A program made the position numbers and the translations under genes. The notes under the pieces were generated by a model that was not told the DNA's origin, made no database searches, and saw only the letters and a program-made list of their open reading frames with translations. This document shows positions 15,995 to 25,300 of a stretch of 64,000 nt of DNA, piece by piece; the first letter of the stretch is position 1, and every line of letters starts with the position of its first letter. Source of the DNA: Brachybacterium kimchii (GTDB taxonomy: Bacteria; Actinomycetota; Actinomycetes; Actinomycetales; Dermabacteraceae); the NCBI RefSeq assembly GCF_023373525.1, contig NZ_CP097218.1, positions 2,914,001 through 2,978,000 of the forward strand. The letters run 5' to 3'.

Positions 15995-17398
15995 TCAGGC
16001 GGCCTCGTCCTCCGCGTGATCCTCGTGGTCGTGGCCCTCCTCGGAGTGCTCGCCGCCGTCGTCGGCACCCGGGGAGACCTCGTACTCGCCCGAGGCGGCG
16101 CCCGTGGTCACCTGCATCTCGTGGGGGACCTCCGGCAGGTCGATCTCCTGGTACGCCTTGCCCGTGTCGATGTCGACGAGCGTGAGCTTCTTGTTCTTCG
16201 AGTCGGCGACGAAGGCGGTGCCGTCGGCGACCGAGAGCATCGGCCCGGCCTCCTGCCACTGGTCGGGCTCGGTCCACTCCTCGGCGACCTTCGTCTCGTG
16301 CAGGACCTTGCCGCTCTCGGGGTCGAGGATGTTCAGCTCGCCGTCGGCCGTGAGGACGAGCGCCTCGCCGTCGGGCCCGCGGTCCAGGGAGCGGAACCAG
16401 TACTCCGAGCCCAGGTCGACGGTGTCGAAGGAGCCGTCGCGGGTGTCCAGCAGGCCCACCTTCGTGGGGCGCTCGATGCCGCCCTCGGGGTCCTCCTCGA
16501 CCTTGTAGTCGGTGAGGACGATCGGCGAGTCCTCATGCCCCTGCTGGTTGCCCGAGCGCTGGAAGTCCTCGTCGACGTCGATCTTGTGGAACGTCCCGTC
16601 CTTGTACATGACGGGGCCGTTCTCGCAGCCCAGGGTGACGACGTCGCCGCCCTCCGTCGCCTTCGCGGCGGCCTCGCCGTGGACGCCCGGGCAGTCCCCG
16701 GTCTTCGCCGTGACCTTGCCGTTCTCGTCCTCGACAACGACGGTGTGGCGCTCGTCCTCCGTGCCGACGGTGTGCAGCAGCGACCCGTCGGACAGCGGCA
16801 CGGCGACGCCGTGGTGCGGGGCGTCGGTCCGCGTCTCGGCGACGGTCTTCAGCTGTCCGTCCGCGAGGGCAGTGGAGTCGAAGACGGTGATCGCGCCGGT
16901 GCCGTCGGCGAAGGTCGCGGTCCTCTCGCCGTGGGGGACGACGTGGCCGGGCTCCTCGGCGGGGATCGTGACGTCGGAGAGCAGGGCCGGGTCCTGCGTG
17001 TAGTAGTGGAAGTGGTCGCCGTGCGCCTGGGCGATGAGGCCGGTGTCGTAGGCGGTGATCGAGGATCCGGCGCTGACCATGACGCTGCGGCCGTCGCCCG
17101 AGGGATTCAGACGCACGTACCCCTCGACGGGAGTCTCGTCGATGACCTCGCCGTCCGAGGAGTCGAGCGTGGTCACGCCGCCCTCGTGGGCGAGGACGAT
17201 GCGCGGGGTGAGCGCGCCGACCTCGGTGCGGTCGGAGGCGGCCTGCGCCGCAGACTTCTTCGAGTCCTCGCCGTCGGAGGCGGCGGACTCCCCGCCCCCG
17301 GCTCCGCATCCGGAGAGGGCGAGCATCGAGGCGGAGACGGAGGCGACGAGAAGCCCCCATCGTCGCCGCTTGGTGAGAATGGTTCCTGAGTGGGTCAT
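15995..17398 (-). CDS. aztD: Zinc metallochaperone AztD-like lipoprotein
   Basis: About 467 residues. The lipobox LALSGC places the lipidated Cys at 31, so it is anchored outside the membrane. The rest looks like a beta-propeller with repeated short strands (LNILDPESGK, LTLVDIDTGKAY) and metal-binding His clusters: AHGDHFHYY and APHHG, plus a His/Glu-rich tail (GHDHEDHAED). This matches the AztD zinc chaperones that hand zinc to an ABC-type solute-binding protein. No aztABC genes are next to it here. A Zur-like box (17420-17434) and TACGGT seven bases before the ATG suggest zinc-repressed, leaderless expression. Confidence 0.8.
   Translation of the reverse strand: MTHSGTILTKRRRWGLLVASVSASMLALSGCGAGGGESAASDGEDSKKSAAQAASDRTEVGALTPRIVLAHEGGVTTLDSSDGEVIDETPVEGYVRLNPSGDGRSVMVSAGSSITAYDTGLIAQAHGDHFHYYTQDPALLSDVTIPAEEPGHVVPHGERTATFADGTGAITVFDSTALADGQLKTVAETRTDAPHHGVAVPLSDGSLLHTVGTEDERHTVVVEDENGKVTAKTGDCPGVHGEAAAKATEGGDVVTLGCENGPVMYKDGTFHKIDVDEDFQRSGNQQGHEDSPIVLTDYKVEEDPEGGIERPTKVGLLDTRDGSFDTVDLGSEYWFRSLDRGPDGEALVLTADGELNILDPESGKVLHETKVAEEWTEPDQWQEAGPMLSVADGTAFVADSKNKKLTLVDIDTGKAYQEIDLPEVPHEMQVTTGAASGEYEVSPGADDGGEHSEEGHDHEDHAEDEAA
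17374..17388. promoter_or_regulatory. Second, partial copy of the Zur-like half site inside aztD start
   Basis: TGAGAATGGTTC matches 11 of 12 bases of the upstream box TGAGAACGGTTC, in the same orientation and 46 bp away, within the first codons of aztD. The right half is degenerate. It may be a secondary binding site. Confidence 0.3.
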
Positions 17399-17405
17399 GC
17401 GCAGG

Positions 17406-17411
17406 ACCGTA
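17406..17411 (-). promoter_or_regulatory. Leaderless-type -10 box of aztD
   Basis: TACGGT on the minus strand, seven bases before the ATG at 17398. The Zur-like palindrome lies immediately upstream, between the -10 and -35 regions. Confidence 0.45.
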
Positions 17412-17419
17412 GCATGTTC

Positions 17420-17434
17420 TGAGAACGGTTCGCA
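17420..17434. promoter_or_regulatory. Zur-like operator upstream of aztD
   Basis: TGAGAACGGTTCGCA is a 7-1-7 inverted repeat; 12 of 15 positions are self-complementary or central. Actinobacterial Zur boxes have the same architecture (TGA-AAT-n-ATT-TCA). It sits just upstream of the aztD -10 box, where binding would block RNA polymerase. The link to Zur is inferred from architecture and from the zinc role of the gene. Confidence 0.5.
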
Positions 17435-17504
17435 TCTTGGTGTCGGGGTTGGCCCGCGCATCAACAGGGGTAAGGGTGTCGTCCGGGCGCACGAGCCCGC
17501 GGGC

Positions 17505-17510
17505 TAGGGT
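17505..17510 (+). promoter_or_regulatory. Leaderless-type -10 box
   Basis: TAGGGT six bases before the ATG at 17517, with no Shine-Dalgarno sequence. Confidence 0.5.
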
Positions 17511-17516
17511 CGGACC

Positions 17517-18224
17517 ATGGCAGACCCACAGTCCCTACCCACCATCGGCACCATCGGAGCCGGGCACATCGGATCGACAGTCGCGCGCCTGGCGCAGGCC
17601 TCCGGGATCGACGTGGTGCTCAGCAACAGCCGTGGGCCTTCGACTCTCGAGGACCTGGCCCAGGACATCGGTTCGCACGTTCGAGCCGGCACCACGGCCG
17701 AGGCCGCAGCGAGCGACATCGTGGTGCTCACCGTGCCGCTCCTGACGCTGACCTCGCTCGATCCCGAGCTGCTCGCGGGACGCATCGTCGTGGACACCAT
17801 GAACCACTACCCCGAGCGCGACGGGAAGATCCCCGCACTCGATTCCGGCGCGACCACTTCGGGCCTCACCGCGGCACACTTCCCCGACGCGCGCGTCGTC
17901 AAGGGTCTGAACAACATCGTGTACTCGCACCTGCTGGCTCTCGCGCGTCCGAGCGGCGCACCGGACCGATCGGCCCTGCCGATCGCGGGCGATGACGCCG
18001 ACGCCAAGGCCGAGGTCACCCACCTTCTCGACGCTCTCGGCTACGACGCCCTCGACGCCGGGCCCCTGAGCGAGGGATGGCGCTTCGAACGCGGACGCGA
18101 GGCCTACACGCTCCCCTACGCAGCCGATCCCGAGGCGCTCCGCGCGAGCACGCCCGGGGCACGCCCCAAGGGCGCGCGCCCGGCGAGCACCGACGTGCTG
18201 CGCCGCGCGCTTGCGGAGGCGTGA
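17517..18224 (+). CDS. F420-dependent NADP reductase-like protein (NAD(P)-binding)
   Basis: 235 residues. A Rossmann start (IGTIGAGHIGSTVARLAQASG), VVLSNSRGP, IVVDTMNHYPERDG and VVKGLNNIVYSHL match the F420H2:NADP oxidoreductase-like family, which includes many NADP-binding proteins that do not use F420. A paralogue lies at 53676-54317 with the same block order (IANSRGPETL, LDTNNYYPGRDGQ, VVKAFNHI). TAGGGT six bases upstream supports the ATG at 17517. The phosphotransferase gene starts 12 bases after its stop, so the two may be co-transcribed. Substrate unknown. Confidence 0.8.
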   Translation: MADPQSLPTIGTIGAGHIGSTVARLAQASGIDVVLSNSRGPSTLEDLAQDIGSHVRAGTTAEAAASDIVVLTVPLLTLTSLDPELLAGRIVVDTMNHYPERDGKIPALDSGATTSGLTAAHFPDARVVKGLNNIVYSHLLALARPSGAPDRSALPIAGDDADAKAEVTHLLDALGYDALDAGPLSEGWRFERGREAYTLPYAADPEALRASTPGARPKGARPASTDVLRRALAEA

Positions 18225-18236
18225 GCGGAGGGCACG

Positions 18237-19487
18237 ATGGCCAGCACGTCCTCCGCTGCCGCGGCCTCTGCGGCGCCCACTCCCCCAGCGGCCGCCTCGT
18301 CGGAGATGGGCGAGCGGATCCGGCGCGCGTGGCATGAGGAGACCCTGCTGCTCCCCCTGCGGGACGCAGATCATGCACGGCGCCTTCCGGGCCAGTCCAA
18401 GCGTTCACGGCTCGCCGGTCTGGGAGGGCCCGCGCAGGTCGAGCTGCTGGGCACGGGCGAGACCTTCGCCGCCTGGCGCCTGAGCGCGGAGGACGGCACC
18501 GCTCTGCTGGTGCGGATCCCCTGGCACACTCCTGCCCACCCCCTGGCCGATGAGCTCGCCGCTCTCACCCAGCTGCCGCCCGACGTCGGCCCCGAGCCCC
18601 TCGCCCTGCACGACGACGCGGAGTCGAGCCCCCTCGGGGCCCCGTATCTGGTGACGACGCCCGTGCCCGGTCGGATCCTGGCGCCGCCGCGGTGGACCCG
18701 CGGCCACCTCACGGCACACGCCGATCGTCTCGCCCACCTGCATCGGGTGGCCACGCCGGGACGCGGCCCGGTGTCACTCGGAGCCGATCCGTGGGACCGC
18801 ATGGAGCCGGTTCGCCTCTCGCTCCTCGAGCTCTTCGAGGCCGACACCGAGTCGGTGGACGAGGCGGCCCTCGCGAGGATCGGCGGCACGGGCGTGCTGC
18901 GCTCCGCCGCGCGACGACTGGGGGAGGCCGACTCCGCGTTCGCCGACCTCGAGGGATTCGTGCTCAGCCACGGCGACCTGTGCGCGACGAACATCGTGTG
19001 GGACGCGCAGGTGCCCCGCTTCATCGACTTCGAGTGGGCGATGGGCGACGATCCGGCGCGGGACCTCGCGATCATCGGAGGCGCAGTGCACGGCGGCCCC
19101 TGGTACGTGCCGCTCACCGAGGAGGACATCGAGGCCTTCGTGGGCAGCTACCTGCACGCGCGCACACGGCTCGACGATGCGTCCGAGCTGCCGCGCCTCG
19201 AGGGCCAGGCGCCGCCGCTCCCCGCACCGACGCTCGATCCTGCTGGCCTGCGCGCCCGTCGGGATGCGTGGGAGATCTACGAGAAGACCGCGATGCTGCT
19301 GCACGTCGCGAGGCGGGTCACCGATCGCGGCGACGCAGGTCGGGGCGGGGCGGATCGGGTCGGGGCCGCACACGACGGGGCCGACGGGACTGCCGATGCG
19401 CCCGCGTCCACCGCCGCCCACGACCCCTACGCCACGGCGCTTCCCATCCTGCGCGACACCCTCCGCGCCCGCCTCGGCGCCGACTGA
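18237..19487 (+). CDS. Aminoglycoside phosphotransferase (APH)-family kinase
   Basis: 416 residues. The kinase-like fold is shown by LVRIPWH in the N-lobe, VLSHGDLCATNIVWD (catalytic Asp near 246 and the following Asn) and FIDFEWAMGDDPARDLA (metal-binding Asp). The family includes antibiotic kinases but also choline, homoserine, thiamine and fructosamine kinases, so resistance should not be assumed. The first 20 residues are an Ala/Ser tract and the C-terminal part carries a Gly/Asp/Ala-rich insertion. GGAGGG before the ATG gives the start. Followed by a 58-bp perfect palindrome. Confidence 0.82.
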   Translation: MASTSSAAAASAAPTPPAAASSEMGERIRRAWHEETLLLPLRDADHARRLPGQSKRSRLAGLGGPAQVELLGTGETFAAWRLSAEDGTALLVRIPWHTPAHPLADELAALTQLPPDVGPEPLALHDDAESSPLGAPYLVTTPVPGRILAPPRWTRGHLTAHADRLAHLHRVATPGRGPVSLGADPWDRMEPVRLSLLELFEADTESVDEAALARIGGTGVLRSAARRLGEADSAFADLEGFVLSHGDLCATNIVWDAQVPRFIDFEWAMGDDPARDLAIIGGAVHGGPWYVPLTEEDIEAFVGSYLHARTRLDDASELPRLEGQAPPLPAPTLDPAGLRARRDAWEIYEKTAMLLHVARRVTDRGDAGRGGADRVGAAHDGADGTADAPASTAAHDPYATALPILRDTLRARLGAD

Positions 19488-19524
19488 CCGACGCCCTGGA
19501 CAGCCCGAGCCAGCCGGAGACAGC

Positions 19525-19582
19525 TCGAGAGGTACGAAACGGTTGCCAAGATCGATCTTGGCAACCGTTTCGTACCTCTCGA
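19525..19582. terminator. 58-bp perfect loopless palindrome between convergent genes
   Basis: Two 29-bp arms are exactly complementary with no loop; the left arm begins TCGAGAGGTACGAAACGG and the centre is AAGATC/GATCTT. It lies 37 bp after the phosphotransferase stop and 48 bp before the gdhA stop on the other strand, so a bidirectional terminator is the simplest reading. Arms this long and perfect are unusual for a terminator. Confidence 0.6.
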
Positions 19583-19630
19583 CGGACGCGGCGGCCGGCG
19601 CAGGTCGCCCTGCGCCGGCCGCGCTGCGGA

Positions 19631-21025
<1,395 letters not shown>

Positions 21026-21048
21026 TCAACAGGTGGGGCGCTGAGGAC

Positions 21049-21077
21049 ACAATACGAGCCATGGCGTCTCACGTCAC
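21049..21077 (-). promoter_or_regulatory. gdhA: Candidate gdhA promoter
   Basis: On the minus strand GTGACG (-35) and TATTGT (-10) are separated by 17 bp, giving a leader of about 65 bases before gdhA. Each hexamer matches consensus at four or more positions. Confidence 0.35.
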
Positions 21078-21224
21078 GGGACGATCGTCCTGCGGGACGG
21101 GACGAGGGGCCGACGGGGCCGCATGGCCGGCAGACTGTCGCGGCGTCGCCCTCTCCACGTCTTCTCCTCGCGCGCGTTCTCGCGACCCCTCGCGGGACCC
21201 TCGCGCGCGCGTTCCCGCGGAGCG

Positions 21225-21230
21225 TACAGT
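21225..21230 (+). promoter_or_regulatory. Leaderless-type -10 box
   Basis: TACAGT seven bases before the ATG at 21238. It argues that this ATG is the true start of the MFS gene even though the main frame is shifted. Confidence 0.4.
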
Positions 21231-21237
21231 CGTACAC

Positions 21238-22514
21238 ATGACCGCTCTTCGACCGGCCCGGGCCGCGGCGCCCCGGCCCGACTCCGCCGCGCCCGCTGGG
21301 CGGTGGCGGCGCTGTTCCTCACCAACGGCGCCCTCCTCGCCAACGTGCTCCCCCGCTACCCCGAGATCAAACAGGGCCTGGGGCTCGCGAACTCCACGTA
21401 CGGGCTGGCCATCGCCGCATTCCCCACCGGCGCGATCCTCGCCGGGCTCGCGGCGGCGCCCGCGATCCGGCGCCTCGGATCGGCCCGTGCGGCGACCATC
21501 GGCACGGTGCTGACGGCGCTCGCGCTGCTGATGGTCTCGGCCGCGCCGTCGGCCGCGATGTTCGCGCTCGCCCTGGGCCTCGCGGGCGCGTGCGACGCGA
21601 TCACGGACGTCGCCCAGAACGCCCACGGGCTGCGCGTGCAGCGCGCCTACCGCCGCTCGATCCTCAACTCGTTCCACGCGGTGTGGTCGATCGGAGCGGT
21701 GCTGGGCGGCTCGATGGCGGCCGCCGCGATCGCCCTCCGCCTGCCGCTCGGGATCCACCTGACGGTCTCGGCGGTGCTCTTCGCCGTGATCTCGCTGGTC
21801 GCACTGCGCTTCTGCCTGCCAGGGAAGGACGAGGGAGCGCAGGACGCACCGGCGTCGGACTCTGCGCCGGCCTCCGTCCCGGAGCCGGAACCCGAGCACG
21901 CGGAGACAGAGCGCGCGGAGCCCGGCGCGGGCTCGTCGGCCGCCGGCCCCCGCGTCCCCACCCGCACCCTGCTGCTGCTCGCGGCGCTGGTGGTGCTCGC
22001 GATCGGCGGCACCGTCGTCGAGGACTCCGGCAACTCGTGGGCCGCACTGTTCCTCGGGCGCGACCTGGGCGCGAGCGCGGCCGTCGCCGCCTACGGGTAC
22101 ATCGCGCTGGTCGGGGCGCAGTTCGTCGGCCGCCTCATCGGGGACCGCATGGTCGACCGCTTCGGCCAGCGGGCAGTTGCCCGGGCGGGCGGGCTCCTCA
22201 TCGCCGTCGGCATGGCCGCGGCCCTCGCGGTCGCCACGGTCCCCGCCGTCATCCTCGGCTTCGCCGCGGCGGGCCTGGGCTGCGCGACGCTCGTCCCCGC
22301 CGCCATGGGGCATGCCGACGAGCTGCCCGGACTGCGCCACGGCACCGGGCTGACCGTGGTCTCCTGGCTGATGCGCCTCGGCTTCCTCGCCTCGCCCCCG
22401 GTGGTCGGGCTGATCGCCGATGCCGCATCCCTGCGTGTCGGCCTGCTGGTGGTGCCAGTCGCGGGTCTCGCCGTCATCGTCGCGGCGGGCGCGCTGCGCG
22501 GCCGGCGCACGTGA
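21238..22514 (+). CDS. MFS transporter, with an apparent frameshift close to the start
   Basis: About 12 hydrophobic segments with MFS features: WAVAALFLTNGALLANVLPRY, then GLANSTYGLAIAAFPTGAI, a central acidic linker (about residues 200-240), and IGDRMVDRFGQRAVARAG, the cytoplasmic motif between helices 8 and 9. The ATG at 21238, supported by TACAGT seven bases upstream, reads MTALRPARAA in one frame, while the membrane protein continues in the frame one base earlier. A single missing base between about 21250 and 21290 would join them. Otherwise translation must start at ATG 21123, or inside helix 1 at GTG 21303. Convergent with a TetR gene. Cargo unknown. Confidence 0.75.
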
Positions 22515-22529
22515 TCGAGGGGGCGGAAC

Positions 22530-23147
22530 TCAGCCCTCGTCGGCCCCACGCGCGATCCGCGCGAGGGCGTCGGCCGCGAGGCCCTCGCTCGCGGGATCCG
22601 CGTGCAGGGCGCGGTGGATCGTGAGCCCCTCGTTCATGGCGTCGAGGATCTGCCCGGTGCGCGGGTCGACGAAGGGGTCGAGGGTCGCGCGGGTGCGCGT
22701 CATCCAGGTGGTGGTGATGTCGCGGAACTCGGGCCTGCGTGCGGCGAGCGTGTAGAGCTCGAGGGTGAGGACCAGATCCCGCTGCGTGGCCAGGACGTCC
22801 TCATCGATGTTCCGGCTGAACTCGGCGAGCGCGTCGTCGAGGTCCTCGGCCGCGGCCATGCGCCGCTCGGCCTGCTGGGCGACGGAGTCGGCGAATCGGG
22901 TGAAGGCCTCGCGGAGCAGGTCGTCCATGCCGTTGAAGTGGTAGGTCATCGAGCCGAGGGGGACGTCGGCCGCGGCGGCGACGCGGCGGTGCGAGGTGCC
23001 CGCCAGCCCGTGCTCGGCGATCACGTCGAGGCACGCGTCGATGATGCGGTCGCGGCGATCCGGGTCGTGCCGGCGCGGACGGGGGAGGCGGGCAGCGCGC
23101 GGACGCGACGCCGGGTCGTCGTCCTGCTCGATCGAGGAGGGGCTCAT
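22530..23147 (-). CDS. TetR-family transcriptional regulator
   Basis: 205 residues. The helix-turn-helix is RDRIIDACLDVIAEHGLAG then TSHRRVAAAADVPLGSMTYHF, close to the pattern in regulators of MFS efflux pumps. An Arg/Pro-rich N-terminal extension of about 30 residues precedes it. It ends 15 bases from the end of the convergent MFS gene, so it may regulate that transporter. The upstream PH-like gene ends seven bases before its ATG, so the two share a transcript; GAGGGTG lies before the start. Confidence 0.85.
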   Translation of the reverse strand: MSPSSIEQDDDPASRPRAARLPRPRRHDPDRRDRIIDACLDVIAEHGLAGTSHRRVAAAADVPLGSMTYHFNGMDDLLREAFTRFADSVAQQAERRMAAAEDLDDALAEFSRNIDEDVLATQRDLVLTLELYTLAARRPEFRDITTTWMTRTRATLDPFVDPRTGQILDAMNEGLTIHRALHADPASEGLAADALARIARGADEG

Positions 23148-23154
23148 CGCACCC

Positions 23155-23574
23155 TCAGCCCCGCCCGCCGTGCACGAGCGCGTGGAGACGATCGACGAAC
23201 GCCCGGGACGTCCGCTCGCTCGCGGACATCACGCGGAGAGGTCGCTTCCCCCGCACGCGGATGCGGACGATGCCGCTGACGAGCCACGGGCGGAACTCCG
23301 CGCCCAGCACCTCCGCCGGGGCCGCCTGCTGCTTGAGGCGCCAGGGCTGGAAGGGCAGCTGGCGCATGCGCATCACGCGCTGGTCCGTGATGACCAGGAT
23401 CGAGTCCCACCAGGTCCATCCCTCGCCCTCGAGCGCGAGCAGCACCGTCTCGTCGTCCCGCAGGAACTTCTGGGCGAAGCGCCTCCAGGCGACTGCCGGC
23501 GGCGCCTTGCCCTCCTCATCGCTCGCGCCGAGCGCGGCGACGAGGGAGGCGAGGGTGTCGGAGGTCTGCGTCAC
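23155..23574 (-). CDS. PH-like domain protein of unknown function
   Basis: 139 residues. After a short helical part (FAQKFLRDDETVLLALEGEG) comes a strand-rich domain (SILVITDQRVMRMR, VLGAEFRPWLVSGIVRIRVRGKRPLRVM) that resembles bacterial PH-like/YokE-type domains. TAGACT lies seven bases before the GTG at 23574, which supports a leaderless GTG start, and the frame gives no better codon nearby. It precedes a TetR gene by seven bases in the same direction. No catalytic residues are apparent. Confidence 0.65.
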   Translation of the reverse strand: MTQTSDTLASLVAALGASDEEGKAPPAVAWRRFAQKFLRDDETVLLALEGEGWTWWDSILVITDQRVMRMRQLPFQPWRLKQQAAPAEVLGAEFRPWLVSGIVRIRVRGKRPLRVMSASERTSRAFVDRLHALVHGGRG

Positions 23575-23581
23575 CCGGTCG

Positions 23582-23587
23582 AGTCTA
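23582..23587 (-). promoter_or_regulatory. Leaderless-type -10 box for a GTG start
   Basis: TAGACT on the minus strand, seven bases before the GTG at 23574; no Shine-Dalgarno sequence is present. Confidence 0.4.
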
Positions 23588-23657
23588 GGCCCGCCGACCG
23601 CGCCGCCGTTCGCCGACCGCGCCGCCGCCCGGCGCCTGGCCCCCTCGCCCCGAGGCC

Positions 23658-25016
23658 TCAGACCCCGACGCCCTCGAAGGCGCCGCGGAACCTGGCCGCG
23701 GGATGCGAGTCCGGCAGCCGGTCGGTGCCCGAGAGCCGCCCGCGCAGGGTGCCGTCCCGCTGCGGCAGGCGCCCGCGCTCGCGCAGGATCGGCGAGACCA
23801 GCTCGGCGAAGTCCCGCACGGTGTCGAAGGAGTGGTACTGGCGCAGGTTGATGCCGTCGATGCCCTCGACGTCGAGCCAGTGCTCGATCGCGTCGGCCAC
23901 GACCTCGGGGGTCCCGGCGACGAAAAAGCGGTCCTGCCAGGCCTCGTCGACCGCGTCGAGCAGGTCGCCGACGGTCTCGTGCGCCCCCTTGCGGCCGACG
24001 GGGGTGTCGGCGGGGAGGCCCTCGATCTCGAGTGCCTCGGCGATGGTGCGCTCGCGCGGGTGGTCGAGCGCGCGGATCGGCACGGACTGGTGGACGAGCA
24101 TGCCCTCGGTCGAGCGGTGCGCCTTGTAGCGGGCGAGCTTCTCGTCGACCTCCTCCTGGGTGGGGGCGGTGATCACGGCCGCCTGGACCACGAACTTCGG
24201 GTCCGTTGCCTCGCGCCCAGCCGCCACGGCGGCCTCGCGCACGGCGGGCACGGTGCGCTCGAGCAGCGGGCCGTGGGTGAAGACGATCTCGGCGTGCTCG
24301 CCGGCCCGCTTCGCGCCCGCGGGAGAGGCGGTCGCGAGGATCAGCGTGGGCGTGCGCTGCGGGGACGGTTCGGCCAGGTGCGGGCCGGCGACGCGGAAGT
24401 TCGCGCCCTCGTGGTCGATCCGGTGCACCTTCGCGGGGTCGGTGTAGACCGCGCCCTCGGCGTCGCGCACCACGGCGCCGTCGTCCCAGGAGCCCTCCCA
24501 CAGCTTGTAGAGGACCTCGAGGTACTCGTCGGCGATCTCGTAGCGGTGATCGTGCTCGATCTCCTCGGAGAGGCCGAAGTTGCGGGCGGCGTTGGGCAGG
24601 TAGGAGGTGACGATGTTCCAGCCCACGCGGCCGCCGGTGAGGTGGTCGAGCGTCGACATGCGGCGCGCGAAGGCGAAGGGCGGCTCGTAGCTCGTGGAGA
24701 AGGTGATGCCGAAGCCCAGGCGCTCGGTGACGGCGGCCATCGCCGGGACCACCAGCATCGGATCGTTGCTGGGGATCTGCAGCCCCTCGCGCAGCGCGGT
24801 CTCGGCGGAGCCTCCGTAGACGTCGTAGGCACCCTGGACGTCGGCCAGGAAGATCGCGGTGAACCCGCCGTCCTCGGCGATCCGCGCGAGCTCCGTCCAG
24901 TAGTCCAGCTCGGTGTAGCGGTGGCGGTTGTTCCCGGGCAGGCGCCAGAGTCCGTGCGTGATGTGGCCGACGCAGTTCATCTCGAACAGGTTGAGGATGA
25001 GCGGTTTGGGCGACAT
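23658..25016 (-). CDS. LLM-class FMN-dependent monooxygenase (NtaA/SnaA/DszA type)
   Basis: 452 residues. N-terminal ILNLFEMNCVGHITHGLW, DGGFTAIFLADVQGAYDVYGG, RLGFGITFSTSYEPPFAFAR and HLTGGRVGWNIVTSYLPNAARNFG are typical of the nitrilotriacetate/DszA group, which uses reduced FMN from a partner reductase to open C-S or C-N bonds. It is divergent from an oligopeptide-type ABC operon that ends with a DszC/SfnB-like enzyme. That pairing suggests uptake and oxidation of an organosulfur compound. AGGAC precedes the ATG at 25016. The substrate cannot be named. Confidence 0.85.
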   Translation of the reverse strand: MSPKPLILNLFEMNCVGHITHGLWRLPGNNRHRYTELDYWTELARIAEDGGFTAIFLADVQGAYDVYGGSAETALREGLQIPSNDPMLVVPAMAAVTERLGFGITFSTSYEPPFAFARRMSTLDHLTGGRVGWNIVTSYLPNAARNFGLSEEIEHDHRYEIADEYLEVLYKLWEGSWDDGAVVRDAEGAVYTDPAKVHRIDHEGANFRVAGPHLAEPSPQRTPTLILATASPAGAKRAGEHAEIVFTHGPLLERTVPAVREAAVAAGREATDPKFVVQAAVITAPTQEEVDEKLARYKAHRSTEGMLVHQSVPIRALDHPRERTIAEALEIEGLPADTPVGRKGAHETVGDLLDAVDEAWQDRFFVAGTPEVVADAIEHWLDVEGIDGINLRQYHSFDTVRDFAELVSPILRERGRLPQRDGTLRGRLSGTDRLPDSHPAARFRGAFEGVGV

Positions 25017-25182
25017 GGACCGTCCTGGGTGATCGGCGGGTGCGGGTGGGGCTCGACGCCCTGCACTCTCCGCCGCCGGGCCGCGCAGGCGCATCCCGTG
25101 TGACGGCGCATGACGGCGGATGCCGCCGCCCGCCCGCGCCGGGCACGCGGGCGACGTCCGGCGCCGCAGGCCGTCACAAACC

Positions 25183-25211
25183 TTTGGTGGCTCATCACTC
25201 CTGCTTAGGGT
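25183..25211 (+). promoter_or_regulatory. Candidate promoter of the ABC transporter operon
   Basis: TTTGGT (-35) and TAGGGT (-10) are separated by 17 bp, about 90 bases before the solute-binding protein start. It lies in the 284-bp divergent gap. The rest of this gap holds only a small GC-rich hairpin (25114-25128). Confidence 0.4.
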
Positions 25212-25300
25212 CGGGCGGGTCCGACCGGATCCGACGCCGATCCCGTGCCCCGCCACCGCCTCGTCCCAGCACATCCCGCCCCGCACACCAGGAGCCGCCC

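Noticed and set aside
18237..19487. Aminoglycoside resistance gene
   Set aside because: The fold is right, but the family covers many metabolic kinases and nothing in the context points to antibiotic resistance.
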